From the NCBI GenBank assembly GCA_900772775.1, contig CAAGRW010000087.1:1-5898 (forward strand): 5,898 nt of DNA, read 5' to 3'. The first letter of the stretch is position 1; each line of letters opens with the position of its first letter. The position numbers were made by a program, and so were the translations under genes. Shown piece by piece: positions 5,898-5,898 of this stretch. Source of the DNA: Candidatus Rifleibacteriota bacterium (GTDB lineage: Bacteria > Vulcanimicrobiota > Xenobia > Xenobiales > Xenobiaceae). The notes below the pieces were generated by a model that had not been told where the DNA came from, did no database searches, and saw only the letters and a program-made list of their open reading frames with translations.

Positions 5898-5898
5898 A

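Noticed and set aside
1..5898. CRISPR array, tRNA/rRNA genes, insertion sequence or toxin-antitoxin pair
   Set aside because: No regularly spaced direct repeats, tRNA-like cloverleaf, rRNA core motifs, transposase motifs or small paired genes were seen on either strand.

Overview
The window looks like chromosomal DNA of a free-living bacterium with moderate-to-low GC. It carries a 5'-truncated clpX, two proteins built to turn over cyclic di-GMP, an unrecognised 199-residue protein and an exported TPR protein. Plus-strand genes have recognisable Shine-Dalgarno sites. The ClpX wording (a block resembling ECIQIDTxxxLFICGGAF, then an EFVGRMP arginine-finger block) is of the type I associate with Cyanobacteria and Gram-positives. 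Together with the GAF/GGDEF and TPR content this would fit a non-photosynthetic cyanobacterial relative (Melainabacteria-like), but that is a weak guess from wording and not a placement. The right edge cuts a gene, so the window may be a short contig.

Layout: bases 1-85 match no gene I know and contain a strong hairpin. At about base 86 the sequence becomes, in frame, the last ~260 codons of clpX, starting just before Walker B. The zinc-binding domain, Walker A and first pore loop are missing. clpX ends at 868 and is followed by a clear intrinsic terminator. After a ~140-base leader comes a membrane-anchored GAF + HD-GYP-like protein (1080-2336). An 87-base gap with a strong hairpin leads to a 199-aa unknown (2424-3023). 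Five bases later starts a secreted TPR protein (3029-4411). A ~80-base convergent region with inverted repeats separates this from a minus-strand GAF-GAF-GGDEF diguanylate cyclase (4491-5897) that runs off the right edge.

How the genes may work together: the GGDEF protein has intact catalytic and I-site motifs and should make c-di-GMP. The HD-GYP-like protein should degrade it or bind it, but its metal site departs from the family consensus (expected His is Asp, expected Asp is Glu, GYP is GFP). The unknown and the TPR protein are a likely two-gene operon. A link between them and c-di-GMP signalling is suggested only by proximity.

Nothing here clearly amounts to a new multi-gene system. The points most worth a second look are the abrupt clpX junction, the altered HD-GYP metal site and the structured leaders.
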